Source: Micromonosporaceae bacterium
GTDB lineage: Bacteria > Actinomycetota > Actinomycetes > Mycobacteriales > Micromonosporaceae
Direction of reading: 5' to 3'
DNA: 64,000 nucleotides
NCBI GenBank assembly: GCA_003543035.1
Contig: DPJL01000107.1
Span: 9,829 to 73,828, forward strand
A model generated the notes under the pieces. The model saw nothing but the letters and a program-made list of their open reading frames with translations, was not told the DNA's origin and did not search any database. Positions 44,493 to 53,241 of the stretch are shown one piece after another. Position numbers and translations under genes: made by a program. Positions within the stretch are counted from its first letter, which is position 1, and each line of letters opens with the position of its first letter.

Positions 44493-44567
44493 CCTCTGCA
44501 GCAGCAGGTAGTCAGCGGCGGCAACCCACAGCCGGATCGCGGCCAACCCCAACGACGGCAACCACCG

Positions 44568-45368
44568 TCATTGGGGTTGCTTCGCCACCAACAGGCCGTA
44601 GCCGAGAACTCCAGCTGCGACGGCGGTACGGGCGGCGCTCAGCATTGCCGGGGCCCGGCCAAAGTCCACACCGAGAGCCTCGGCCCGGCCGCGGGCGGTG
44701 ATGCGCACCAGCGACAGTCTTGCCTCGATTTGGTCGATCATGCGGGTCATGGCATGGTCGTGGCGTTCGGTGTGGGTCACCACCAGCCCGGCAGCCGACA
44801 GGATGGCCCCGTACTCCGCTAGCGGGCGGGCGTCGGCGATGCAGGCGACCCAGGCGGCCAGACCGGTCAGCTCGGCCGGCAGGCGAGCAGGTTCGGCGGT
44901 GACGTCGGTGATGCCGACTCTGCCGCCTGGACGCAGCACGCGGGCCAGCTCAGCCGCCGCGGCGGGTTTGCCGGGGAAGGTGCAGAAGGCGCACTCACAG
45001 ACGATGGCGTCGAAGCTGCTGTCTGGGTACGGCAGTTGTTCGGCGTCGGCGACGGTGAAGGCGGCCCGGCCGGCCAGACCGGCGGCGTCGGCCGCGCCTT
45101 TTGCCAGCGCCACATTGGCGGTGGACAGGTCGACTCCATGGATCCTGGCGCCGTAGCGGTCGGCCAGCATCAATGCGGTCGTGCCGCGGCCAGATGCCAC
45201 GTCGAGCACCGTGTGGTCTCCCGCCAGACTTAGCAGGTCGGCTAGGTGCCGGGTCAGGGCCAGACCGCCCGGGTGGTAAGACTCGCCGAGCAGCATCGTC
45301 ACCAGATCGGAGCCGTAGGTTGCCGCGCAGCAGGCCTTAACATGTTGCGCCTGCTCTAATCCGGTCAT
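44568..45368 (-). CDS. Class I SAM-dependent methyltransferase
   Basis: ATG 45368 overlaps the stop of the radical SAM gene by one base (TGATG). The 266-residue product has SAM motif I VLDVASGRGTTALML, motif VDLSTANVALAKG and post-I DAEQLPYPDSSFDAIVCE, as in UbiE/ArsM-like enzymes. It begins with KACCAATYGSDLVTMLLGESYHPGG and has a CECAFC cluster. The extra cysteines recall metal- or metalloid-handling methyltransferases, but the ArsM cysteine pattern is not clearly present. Coupling to the Tes-like radical SAM enzyme suggests a shared substrate, perhaps a lipid or a thiol. Confidence 0.82.
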   Translation of the reverse strand: MTGLEQAQHVKACCAATYGSDLVTMLLGESYHPGGLALTRHLADLLSLAGDHTVLDVASGRGTTALMLADRYGARIHGVDLSTANVALAKGAADAAGLAGRAAFTVADAEQLPYPDSSFDAIVCECAFCTFPGKPAAAAELARVLRPGGRVGITDVTAEPARLPAELTGLAAWVACIADARPLAEYGAILSAAGLVVTHTERHDHAMTRMIDQIEARLSLVRITARGRAEALGVDFGRAPAMLSAARTAVAAGVLGYGLLVAKQPQ

Positions 45369-46972
45369 CACGGCACCGCCCTTCGGCCCACATTGGTGCT
45401 GTCGGTGGTGCGCTGATGCCCGTCGCCGGCGGCGATCTTCGACCCATACGGGGAGTCGGCCAGGATCGGTTGCAGCACAGTGGCGTTGGGGACCACGTCG
45501 GCGACCTTCACACCGGACATTTTCGCGCGGATCTGTTCGCGGTAGCCAACCGAGTTGTAGGCGCAGAACGGGATCAGCCTTCCGTCCGGGGTGATCTCTT
45601 CGACCCAGCATTTCATCAGCTGCCGGACGTTGAGGGTGTACGGGTCCTGAAAGTCCTGAATCACGATCATGAAGGCTTGGTCGGTGAGGTTCGCGATCGC
45701 CTCGGGCAGGTTGACCCCACACGCGTCGGCGCAATCCAACGCCGCCGCTGCGGCGGCAAGTTTCTCATTCGTGGTGTCGGTGCCCATGAACGCCGACGCG
45801 GACCACAGCTTCTCCAGTGCCTCACGCACGGCGTAATCGGGCACCACCCGGTTGGACACGTAATCCAAATAGTCCTCGACATTGAGGAGCCTCGGGATGG
45901 GCACCAGGCCGAAGTCCGGTGTGCCGGGGGCGCCTTCGGTGAGCAGGTAGGTGATCGACCGGCAGGTCGGAAAACAGCACGGCACCGGGAAGAAATCCGA
46001 GGCGTTAAACCAGTCCGGCCGTTGCGCGGCGATGCCGTGGATGATGTCGGAGTTGGTCAGCCGGGTCAGCGGATCAAACTCGATGTGCCGCCCGGAATGG
46101 GTCACCGGCTGGAACGACACCGACCGCACCGCCGGATGCCCGATGCCGAATTCGATGATGTCGCCGAGCTCGTGGGCGTTGAGATCCTTTTCGATCGCGG
46201 CGACGAGGGTGACGGTCAGCCCTGCTGCAGCGCAGTTGTCGAGCGCCTTCTGTTTGATTTGCCGAAGGTCGCGCCCGCGGATCTCACGGTGGGTGCGCTC
46301 GTCGAACCCGTCGAACTGCAGGTAGATGTTGACCCGGCGGCCTGGCTGATTTCGTTGCCCTAGCTGTGCCACGAACCGTTGATCGGTGGCCAGCCGGATG
46401 CCATTGGTGTTGAGATTGACCGCCCTGATCGGCCGGGCCTGCGCCAGATCAATGAACTCCAGGATGTGCTTGTGGATGGTGGGTTCCCCACCGGAGAACA
46501 TGACCACCTCGGCTTCGCCCTCGCTGGCCACGAACACATCCAGCATCGCCGCGCACTGCTCGAGCGTGATGGAGTACCCGTCGGATTGATGCCCGGAATC
46601 GGCAAAGCAAATCGGGCAGTCCAGATTGCAGCCCGTGTTGACCTCGATGATGCCCAAACAGGCATGCTGCTTGTGTTCCGGGCACAGCCCACAATCGGAT
46701 GGGCAGCCGTCTTTGACCTCGGTTTGGAAGGTCAGCGGGATCGTGCCCGGCTTGTTGAACCGCGCCGAGTCCAGGTACATCTGCGCGTCGCCGTACACCA
46801 ATGCCTCGAATTGGCCGTGCTGCTTGCAGCGCTTGCGCAGATACACTTTGCTGTCGCGGATGTTGACCTGCGCGTCAACCACCACCTTGCACACGGGGCA
46901 GATCGACTTGGTGAACTCGATGAACACCTCATCGCGGTCCTGCTTGACTCTCACCGGCTCCACCGCGGTCAC
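45368..46972 (-). CDS. Tetraether-synthase-like (Tes/MJ0619 family) radical SAM protein
   Basis: The 534-residue product from GTG 46972 (GAAGGGAG upstream) has an N-terminal zinc/rubredoxin-like part (CPVC at 25-28, then CKQHG), a CPSDCGLCPEHKQHAC cluster (90-105), the radical SAM motif CNLDCPIC (Cys115, 119, 122), FSGGEPTIH, and C-terminal VPCCFPTC and CAYNSVGYR segments. This layout is that of Tes, which couples lipid chains in archaeal tetraether synthesis, and of its uncharacterised bacterial homologs. Several cysteine clusters suggest extra Fe-S centres. In a bacterium the substrate might be membrane lipid tails, but this is unproven. It is the first gene of the minus-strand cluster. Confidence 0.78.
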   Translation of the reverse strand: MTAVEPVRVKQDRDEVFIEFTKSICPVCKVVVDAQVNIRDSKVYLRKRCKQHGQFEALVYGDAQMYLDSARFNKPGTIPLTFQTEVKDGCPSDCGLCPEHKQHACLGIIEVNTGCNLDCPICFADSGHQSDGYSITLEQCAAMLDVFVASEGEAEVVMFSGGEPTIHKHILEFIDLAQARPIRAVNLNTNGIRLATDQRFVAQLGQRNQPGRRVNIYLQFDGFDERTHREIRGRDLRQIKQKALDNCAAAGLTVTLVAAIEKDLNAHELGDIIEFGIGHPAVRSVSFQPVTHSGRHIEFDPLTRLTNSDIIHGIAAQRPDWFNASDFFPVPCCFPTCRSITYLLTEGAPGTPDFGLVPIPRLLNVEDYLDYVSNRVVPDYAVREALEKLWSASAFMGTDTTNEKLAAAAAALDCADACGVNLPEAIANLTDQAFMIVIQDFQDPYTLNVRQLMKCWVEEITPDGRLIPFCAYNSVGYREQIRAKMSGVKVADVVPNATVLQPILADSPYGSKIAAGDGHQRTTDSTNVGRRAVP

Positions 46973-47296
46973 CCGTGTCTCCCTTCCTCGACTGTGCCCG
47001 GCCCCCAGCTTCGCGATGGACCGGGAATCGTTCCGTGATCGCGCTTACGTTACGGAGATAATGCTCGTCATCCGGTCAAAGAGACGTTGTGTAAGCGGGC
47101 GCACAGACCGGCACGATCCGCCAGGAGGACGCTGATCGGCGAGGGGGTGAGGCGTCGCCCCGTGCGCCCGCCCCCTCCCCGCCCCGCCGTTCGGTGACCC
47201 CGGCCAGCGCGCTGCGGCCGATGATGCCGATACCTTTTGCGCCCACCGTAAGAGCGGTCACAGTCTGGCCGCCGCCTGGCCGGTCAGACTGTCCGC
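46973..47296. promoter_or_regulatory. Divergent promoter region between radical SAM gene and DUF3179 gene
   Basis: These 324 bases separate divergent start codons and must hold both promoters. GATAATG near 47055 resembles a -10 box in the plus direction. I do not see a convincing Crp/Fnr-type palindrome. Confidence 0.35.
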
Positions 47297-48463
47297 ATGA
47301 GGGCAGTCACCGCCAGCGTCCTCGCCGCGCTCCTCACGCTCGCCGCATGCACAAGCCCGGGCAGCGACGAACCGTCCGCCAGGCCGGCGGCGTTGCCGCA
47401 GACCGCCTCCGGACCCAAGGAGGACGTGCCGTCAGCGCTGCGCAATATGCGTGATCCGGCGTTCCCGCCACCGCTGCTGGACCCCGGCGAGATCCGCTCG
47501 GGCGGACCACCACCCGACGGCATCCCCGCCATCGACAACCCGAAATTCCTGCGCGCCGCCGATGTCGGCTTCATGACCGACGCCGCAGCCATCCTGGTGC
47601 TCACCATCAAAGACGAGACTCGTGGGTACCCGATCCAGATCATGACCTGGCATGAGATCGTCAACGACACCGTCGGCGGGACGCCGGTCGCCGTGACGTA
47701 CTGCCCGCTGTGCAACTCCGGGGTGGCGTTCGAGCGGCAAGTCGGCGTTCGCATGCTGTCGTTTGGCACCTCCGGCCGGCTGTTCGCCGACAACCTGGTG
47801 ATGTACGACCGGCAAACCGAGTCGCTATGGCCGCAGCTGACCTTCACCGCGGCCATCGGCGTGCTGACCGGTACCAAGCTCGTCCCGCACGTGCTGCAAA
47901 CCGTGTCCTGGAAGGAATTCCGGGCCGCACATCCGCAGGCATGGGTGCTCTCGCAGGAGACCGGGTTCAACCGCAACTACGGGCGCAACCCGTATGCCGG
48001 CTACGACGATCCCGACGGACAGCTGCTGTTCCCGCTACCGGACGCCGACCGGCGCGAGCGACTCAAGGAGCGGGTGATCGGAGTCGGCGACGGGCCATCG
48101 GCGGTCGCGGTGGTGCGCTCAGCCGTGGCGGCCGCTGGTGTGGTGCAGGTCAACGTGGAGGGCCGGGAGCTGGTCGTGTGGCATCGTCCTGGGCAGGCCT
48201 CCGCCTTGGATGACGACTCGGTGGGTACCGGCCCTGACATCGGCACCGTGGGTGTCTTCGAGACCACTTTGGACGGTCAGCGGCTGCACTTCACCCCGGT
48301 ATCCGGCGGGTTCCGCGACACTGCGACCGGCTCCACCTGGGATGTCCTGGGCCGCGCCACCGACGGCCCATTGGCCGGCAAGAGCCTGACCCCGTACCGG
48401 CATCTGGACACGTTCTGGTTCGCCTGGGTCGCGTTCCAACCCCAGACAAAGATCATCCGATGA
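47297..48463 (+). CDS. DUF3179 lipoprotein
   Basis: This 388-residue lipoprotein (signal MRAVTASVLAALLTL, lipobox LAAC) is a DUF3179 protein. The family hallmark is YCPLCNSGVAFER, with two cysteines that may bind metal or form a disulfide, followed by FGTSGRLFADNLVMYDRQTESLWPQ. Members are extracytoplasmic and of unknown function, often near redox proteins. Here a thioredoxin-like lipoprotein and CcdA follow, which suggests that its CxxC is kept reduced by that pair. Confidence 0.85.
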   Translation: MRAVTASVLAALLTLAACTSPGSDEPSARPAALPQTASGPKEDVPSALRNMRDPAFPPPLLDPGEIRSGGPPPDGIPAIDNPKFLRAADVGFMTDAAAILVLTIKDETRGYPIQIMTWHEIVNDTVGGTPVAVTYCPLCNSGVAFERQVGVRMLSFGTSGRLFADNLVMYDRQTESLWPQLTFTAAIGVLTGTKLVPHVLQTVSWKEFRAAHPQAWVLSQETGFNRNYGRNPYAGYDDPDGQLLFPLPDADRRERLKERVIGVGDGPSAVAVVRSAVAAAGVVQVNVEGRELVVWHRPGQASALDDDSVGTGPDIGTVGVFETTLDGQRLHFTPVSGGFRDTATGSTWDVLGRATDGPLAGKSLTPYRHLDTFWFAWVAFQPQTKIIR

Positions 48464-48624
48464 CGCGCTCTGATCCAGGCCACGTCACGAAAGGTCACCC
48501 GAGAAATTCTTCGCTAACGTGAGCTGGCTCACCGAAACTCACCGCGCTCGTGCCGCACAGTGAGGCAACGGGCACGACAGACACCACAAGCCGTGCTCCA
48601 CCCGGCGCACGAGGAGAAGTTTTG

Positions 48625-49161
48625 ATGAGCCGACGGTTCAGCCTATGGCCTGCCTTCCTGGCTGGCCTGCTGGTGCTGGGCGCGTGTGCCGGTCCAACCG
48701 CCCCCACCGACGACATCGGTGACCTTGCCCGCGACCGTGACGCCGCGGCCGCAGCAGGCGAAGTGGACCTTGACTTCACCGTCGCCACTCTCGACGGCGG
48801 TACCTTCGACGGCAAAAGCCTCGCCGGCAAACCGGCCGTCCTGTGGTTCTGGGCACCCTGGTGCCCCACCTGCGCGGCTGAAGCACCCCACGTCGCGCAG
48901 GCCGCCACAACCTACCAGGGCAAGATCGTCATCGTCGGGGTAGCCGGGCTCGACGAGTTGTCGGCGATGCACCGCTTCGTCGAACTGACCAAAGTGGACA
49001 ACATCCCGCACCTGGCCGACCAGCAGGGTGTCGTCTGGAAACGCTTCGGAGTGACCGCACAAAGCACCTATGTGCTTTTGGACGCTACCGGCGCCGTCGT
49101 GTACCGCGGCTACCTCAGCAACAACGAGCTGGACCGTAGGCTCACCGGGCTAGCGGGCTAG
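48625..49161 (+). CDS. TlpA/ResA-like thioredoxin-fold lipoprotein
   Basis: ATG 48625 after GAGGAGAAG gives 178 residues with signal RRFSLWPAFLAGLLVLG and lipobox GAC. The mature part is a redoxin: DFTVATLDGGTFDGKSLAGKP, the active site WCPTC in FWAPWCPTCAAEAP, and the cis-Pro region TYVLLDATG. It is anchored outside the membrane and probably reduces disulfides using electrons from the CcdA-like protein encoded nine bases downstream. Confidence 0.9.
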   Translation: MSRRFSLWPAFLAGLLVLGACAGPTAPTDDIGDLARDRDAAAAAGEVDLDFTVATLDGGTFDGKSLAGKPAVLWFWAPWCPTCAAEAPHVAQAATTYQGKIVIVGVAGLDELSAMHRFVELTKVDNIPHLADQQGVVWKRFGVTAQSTYVLLDATGAVVYRGYLSNNELDRRLTGLAG

Positions 49162-49170
49162 CGGGCTGAC

Positions 49171-50031
49171 ATGGCCGACGCGCCGTTCGGGCTCGCCGTG
49201 GCCGCCGGGATGCTCGCCGCGGTCAACCCCTGCGGATTCGCCTTGTTACCCGCGTACCTGTCCCTGCTCGTCACCGGCGACGACACACCGGGCCGCGGGA
49301 GGGCGGTCGCACGTGCTCTGGGCGCGACCGCAGCGATGACCGCCGGCTTCGCCGCTGTATTCGGCGCCTTCGGTCTGCTGATCACCCCGATCGCCAGCCA
49401 GGTCCAACAACATCTGCCCTGGGTCACCATCGGCATCGGCCTCGCCCTGGTCGCGCTCGGCGGTTGGCTTGTGGCCGGACGTAACCTGCCCGGAATGCGC
49501 CTGCCTAGCCTGGGCGGACCTGCGGTCACCCGGACCGCGGCGTCGATGGCGGGCTTCGGCGCCGCCTACGCAGTCGCGTCGCTGAGCTGCACCATCGGGC
49601 CTTTCCTGGCCATCGTGGTGACCAGTTTCCGCGCTGGTTCCATTGTGGAAGGTGTGGGGCTGTTCATCGCCTACGCCGCGGGGATGGGGTTGACTGTGGC
49701 CGCCGCCGCGCTCGCGGTGGCGCTGGCCCGCGACACACTGGTCGGCAGGTTACGTCGAGCCGGTCCGCTGTTTTCTCGGCTCGGCGGAGTGCTGCTACTC
49801 GTCGCCGGCGGCTACGTGGCCTACTACGGCTGGTGGGAAACCCGGATCCGCGCTGGCGCTACCGCAGCTGATCCGATCATCGACACGGCAGGTTCGCTGC
49901 AGCGGTGGCTTGCCAACGGCCTCGACCAGGCTGGCATCGCCGTCGTTGCGGCGGTGTTCGCCGTGCTGCTAGCCGGAAGTCTTGCCGTCGCGTGGGCCAC
50001 CCGGCGCCACCGGTCTGCTGTGGACCGTTGA
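49171..50031 (+). CDS. ccdA: CcdA-family transmembrane electron carrier
   Basis: This 286-residue protein has six or seven membrane segments and the paired cysteines of CcdA/DsbD: one in NPCGFALLPAYLSL near residue 17 and one in LSCTIGPFLAIV near residue 136. CcdA moves reducing equivalents from cytoplasmic thioredoxin to extracytoplasmic thioredoxin-fold proteins. The WCPTC lipoprotein immediately before it is the likely partner. The C-terminal segment (VAAVFAVLLAGSLAVAW) is an extra membrane helix. Confidence 0.9.
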   Translation: MADAPFGLAVAAGMLAAVNPCGFALLPAYLSLLVTGDDTPGRGRAVARALGATAAMTAGFAAVFGAFGLLITPIASQVQQHLPWVTIGIGLALVALGGWLVAGRNLPGMRLPSLGGPAVTRTAASMAGFGAAYAVASLSCTIGPFLAIVVTSFRAGSIVEGVGLFIAYAAGMGLTVAAAALAVALARDTLVGRLRRAGPLFSRLGGVLLLVAGGYVAYYGWWETRIRAGATAADPIIDTAGSLQRWLANGLDQAGIAVVAAVFAVLLAGSLAVAWATRRHRSAVDR

Positions 50032-50047
50032 CCATTCGCGTCAGCAC

Positions 50048-50533
50048 TTACTCTTTGGGTCGCTCCTTGATACCGGCGGCGAGGAGGTCGACCACGACGG
50101 CGATGCGTTTGGCTCGAAGATCCGGGCGGCGCTTCGTCGCGTCGATCCACCGTAAATAGGCACGCCGGTAGAACTGGGCAAGCGAGTCGAAGAACGCTCC
50201 TGCTCGCGCGTTGGCGTCCAGGGCGGCGGCAATGTCAGGTGCCAGATCGCCGCGTTGTGGCCCCTCCGGCACGACGATGACCTCCACCTGTTCCCCGACG
50301 TCAAGGCCGCAGTCTGCCAGCCATGCCGGCCCCAGGGTGAAACCGATCGAGTCACTGTGCCGCTCGATCACAGCCCGCAGGCCCATGCCGTTGATGGTTC
50401 CGGTCACGTGGTGCTGCTGTTTGGGCTGCCACACCGAGTCCGGATCGAACGGGGTGGGAACGAATACACGTCCCCGCCCACCGTCACGCACCGTCGTGCT
50501 GAATCGCTGCGACTGCACGCCTGATCCTCGCAT
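50048..50533 (-). CDS. DUF1905/YdeI-OmpD-associated family protein
   Basis: From ATG 50533 the product is 161 residues. The N-terminal half is a DUF1905 beta-barrel (HHVTGTINGMGLRAVIERHSD, LGPAWLADCGLDVGEQVEVIV). The C-terminal half has the YdeI-type segment AFFDSLAQFYRRAYLRWIDATKRRPDLRAKRI. The cellular role is not established; some members are linked to bacteriocin protection. It is convergent with ccdA and downstream of merB, and probably not part of the mercury pathway. Confidence 0.75.
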   Translation of the reverse strand: MRGSGVQSQRFSTTVRDGGRGRVFVPTPFDPDSVWQPKQQHHVTGTINGMGLRAVIERHSDSIGFTLGPAWLADCGLDVGEQVEVIVVPEGPQRGDLAPDIAAALDANARAGAFFDSLAQFYRRAYLRWIDATKRRPDLRAKRIAVVVDLLAAGIKERPKE

Positions 50534-50553
50534 ATCAGAATCTCTATCGACGA

Positions 50554-51213
50554 TCAGTGTGCGTGGCTGAGCCAGGCGTTGGCGATTTCGCGGGCGACGG
50601 TGAAACCCTCCGGCAGGGAAAGGATTTCGATGTCGTGGCGGCCGGTGGCCCACTGTTGGGCTTGGCCGCGCGTGGGGAACAGGAAGCTGTGATGGCAGAA
50701 GCTGGCCCAGATTCCCGTTTTCGTGCTCATATCGGCCTGATCGTTGCCGCGCAGCGGCCAGGTGATGACCGACTCGGCAGGACGCAGGTTGGTGACACCG
50801 TCCGGGCCGGCCTTCAGGCGCACAATCTCGTGTGTGCCAGGCGCTGTTGATTCCACCATGATGGGCCGGTCCAACACGATCGGGAAGAACAGTGTGTCCA
50901 TCGCACACCACGCATAAGCCACCGTGTCACCGATGGTGATCTGGTGCGCGGTCTTGTTCAAGCTGATGCCCAGTCCGACGATGTCACCGTCGTCGTTGCG
51001 TTCGGTCCATGCCTGCAGCAGCTGATGCGCCTGCTCAGAGTCGGCACCCAACTCACGTATCAGTTGGGTGGCTCGAGTGGGCGTGACCGGCCGGCCTTGG
51101 GCCAGCAGGTGCATCATCCGCAGGACCAGGCGGGTGCGGTCAGGGCCGAAGTTCAGTGCTCCACCAAGCTTGGTCAGCTCGTGGGTGGATTGGGTGAGTC
51201 GTGTGGTAGCCAT
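50554..51213 (-). CDS. merB: Alkylmercury lyase MerB
   Basis: The 219-residue product has the MerB catalytic triad: Cys103 and Asp106 in AWCAMDTLFFP and Cys173 in SFCHHSFLFP, equivalent to Cys96, Asp99 and Cys159 of the R831b enzyme. It cleaves the carbon-mercury bond of organomercurials to give Hg(II), which MerA then reduces. ATG 51213 lies seven bases after GGAGG, inside the 3' end of the MerR-like gene, so the two are co-translated. Confidence 0.92.
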   Translation of the reverse strand: MATTRLTQSTHELTKLGGALNFGPDRTRLVLRMMHLLAQGRPVTPTRATQLIRELGADSEQAHQLLQAWTERNDDGDIVGLGISLNKTAHQITIGDTVAYAWCAMDTLFFPIVLDRPIMVESTAPGTHEIVRLKAGPDGVTNLRPAESVITWPLRGNDQADMSTKTGIWASFCHHSFLFPTRGQAQQWATGRHDIEILSLPEGFTVAREIANAWLSHAH

Positions 51214-51716
51214 CGATGTACCTCCGTATCTTCGACGGGTGCCTCATCACGACCGTAGGGTCTGCCACCGGGGGTAGGGTCAAGCACATTGGGGCGTTCG
51301 GTGGTGAAGTCGTCGATGCGCTGGCGGACTTGGCGCAGGGCATCGATCCGGGCGGTGATACGGGTGCGGGCGGCGTTCAGCATGCGGGAAAGGTGCGGGC
51401 CGATCGGCTGGCCGGGCTGATCGTTGTGGATGGAAGCCAGCTTGGCGATTTCCGTTTCGGTGAGCCCGAGTGAGCGAAGCGACTGGATTCCGCGCACGCA
51501 GCCCAATGCGGACTCGTCGAACAGCCGGTAGCCGGAACTGCTACGCCCTAAGGTGTAGACCAGGCCCATGCCTTCGTAGCGGCGCAATGTCTTGATCGCC
51601 ATGCCGGTTCGCTGCGACAGCTGGCCGATCGTCATCACCTCACCGGCGTGGGAGTGGGTGGCTGGTGGTGGGGTGGCGCAGTGCCAGATCACGGTCTCTG
51701 ACTGACGGGTACCCAT
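51174..51716 (-). CDS. MerR-family regulator without the classical Hg-binding cysteines
   Basis: This 180-residue protein has a MerR helix-turn-helix and wing (MTIGQLSQRTGMAIKTLRRYEGMGLVYTLGRSSSGYRLF) after a 27-residue N-terminal extension with one Cys, then a long dimerisation helix. Classical MerR needs Cys82, Cys117 and Cys126. Here the only other Cys is in ALGCVRGI, and the C-terminal loop has none. It may sense something else or act as an auxiliary regulator of merB, whose start it overlaps by 40 bases. It follows merA by 15 bases. Confidence 0.82.
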   Translation of the reverse strand: MGTRQSETVIWHCATPPPATHSHAGEVMTIGQLSQRTGMAIKTLRRYEGMGLVYTLGRSSSGYRLFDESALGCVRGIQSLRSLGLTETEIAKLASIHNDQPGQPIGPHLSRMLNAARTRITARIDALRQVRQRIDDFTTERPNVLDPTPGGRPYGRDEAPVEDTEVHRWLPHDSPNPPTS

Positions 51717-51731
51717 ATCGAATGCTCCCGA

Positions 51732-53141
51732 TCAAACGGCGCAGCAGGACAGTTTGGACACGTCGCGGGTGAAGGTTTGCGCGGCCAGCTTCAGCGCCTC
51801 GCTCATGGTCAGATACGGCGACCACAGGGTGGCCAGCTGCTCGACGGTCATTCCGGCCGCCAGCAGATACACACCGGCCGCAGCAATCTCTCCCGCGGCG
51901 TCGGCCACGGCGTGCACACCGAGTAGGCGGCCGGTGTCGGCGTCGGCGACGAGTTTGACCATTCCGCGGGTGTCGCGGTTGACGATCGCCCGGGGCACGG
52001 CATCCAGGGGCAGCACCCGGCTATCGCAGCGGTATCCGGCCGCTATTGCCTGGGCTTCGGTGAGACCGGCGGCGGCGACGGCCGGGCTGGTGAAGGTCAC
52101 CCGGGGCAGATGCGCGTAATCCACCGTGCGCCCGGCATCGCCCAGGGCGTTGTCGGCGGCGATCGAGCCGTGCGCGGCGGCGACATAGACGAACTGCGGC
52201 GCGCCGGTCGCGTCCCCGGCGGCGAAGATACGCGGATTGCCGGTGCGCAACTGCTCATCGGTGACGATCTCACCCTTGGAGCCGACCTTGACTCCGACCG
52301 TGTCCAGGCCGAGCCCGCTCGTCACAGGGTGGCGCCCGGTGGCCACTAGCAGCTGGTCCGCCCGCAGTTTGATGTCGCCGATGGTGGCGACAATGTGGTC
52401 CCGTTCGCGGCGCACCGCAGTGACCTGGGCGCTGGTGTGCACGCCGATGCCCTCGTCTATGAAGACCTGCTCGATGGCGGCGGAGGCTTGTGGCTCCTCG
52501 AACGGCGCCAACCGGTCCAGGGCCTCCACGATGGTGACCCTGGTGCCCAGGTGGGCGAAAAGCTGGCCCAGCTCCAATCCGATCGCGTTGCCGCCGATCA
52601 CGAGCATCGACTCGGGCAACGCGTCGAGGGCCATCGCGGTCGTCGAGGTCAGGTAGCCGATCGCAGCGAGACCGTCGATCGGCGGTGTCCACGGCGCTGA
52701 CCCTGTGGCCACCACATAACGCTCCGCCTCGATCCGGGCGTTTCCGCCGCCGGTCAGGGCGACATCAAGCACAAGACCGGCCTGGCTGTTGGTGAAACGG
52801 GCTGTGCCGGAGACGATCTCCCAACCGTATTCGGCGGCCAAATCGACATACTTGCCTGTCCGCATTGCCTCGACCAGATGATCCTTTCCGGCGATCAGCT
52901 CGCTGAACGCCACCGCCGGGCCGGTGGCCGCCAAGCCTGGGAAGCGCCCGGCCGACATGGCCACGTGCCGGGCCTCGGCCGCGGCCAGCAGCGCTTTGGA
53001 CGGCACGCAGCCGGTGTTCACACACGTGCCACCCGGCACACTCTTCTCCACCATCACCACCGAGGCGTTCAGGCGCCGGGCGGTGATGGCAGCGGCGAAC
53101 GCCGCCGCTCCCGAACCGATGATCGCCATGTCGTACCGCAT
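51732..53141 (-). CDS. merA: Mercury(II) reductase MerA
   Basis: From ATG 53141 (GGAGGGCCTTT upstream) the product is 469 residues: FAD motif MAIIGSGAAAFAAAI, redox Cys40/Cys45 in GGTCVNTGCVPSK, NADP motif MLVIGGNAIGLELGQLFAHLG, and the C-terminal WSPYLTMSEALKLAAQTF ... LSCCAV with the Cys466-Cys467 pair that passes Hg(II) to the active site. It reduces Hg(II) to volatile Hg(0) with NADPH. It lacks the N-terminal heavy-metal-binding domain of Tn501 MerA, as in many actinobacteria. It is first in the minus-strand merA-merR-merB operon and divergent from the ArsR-type regulator. Confidence 0.95.
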   Translation of the reverse strand: MRYDMAIIGSGAAAFAAAITARRLNASVVMVEKSVPGGTCVNTGCVPSKALLAAAEARHVAMSAGRFPGLAATGPAVAFSELIAGKDHLVEAMRTGKYVDLAAEYGWEIVSGTARFTNSQAGLVLDVALTGGGNARIEAERYVVATGSAPWTPPIDGLAAIGYLTSTTAMALDALPESMLVIGGNAIGLELGQLFAHLGTRVTIVEALDRLAPFEEPQASAAIEQVFIDEGIGVHTSAQVTAVRRERDHIVATIGDIKLRADQLLVATGRHPVTSGLGLDTVGVKVGSKGEIVTDEQLRTGNPRIFAAGDATGAPQFVYVAAAHGSIAADNALGDAGRTVDYAHLPRVTFTSPAVAAAGLTEAQAIAAGYRCDSRVLPLDAVPRAIVNRDTRGMVKLVADADTGRLLGVHAVADAAGEIAAAGVYLLAAGMTVEQLATLWSPYLTMSEALKLAAQTFTRDVSKLSCCAV

Positions 53142-53181
53142 AAAGGCCCTCCAGCCTGCGACCGCAGCCAATGTATCCGGC

Positions 53182-53224
53182 TTGCCAGATACGTCTGAGG
53201 CCCATAGTATCCGCTTAAGCAGAT
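53182..53224 (+). promoter_or_regulatory. Promoter and palindromic operator between merA and the arsR-type gene
   Basis: TTGCCA (53182-53187), a 17-base spacer and TAGTAT (53205-53210) make a good plus-strand promoter. The near-perfect palindrome ATCCGCTTAAGCAGAT (53209-53224) overlaps the -10 end and the start site, so ArsR-type binding there would block transcription of its own operon and probably of merA as well. Confidence 0.7.
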
Positions 53225-53241
53225 ATGTTCGAGGAGGCCGA

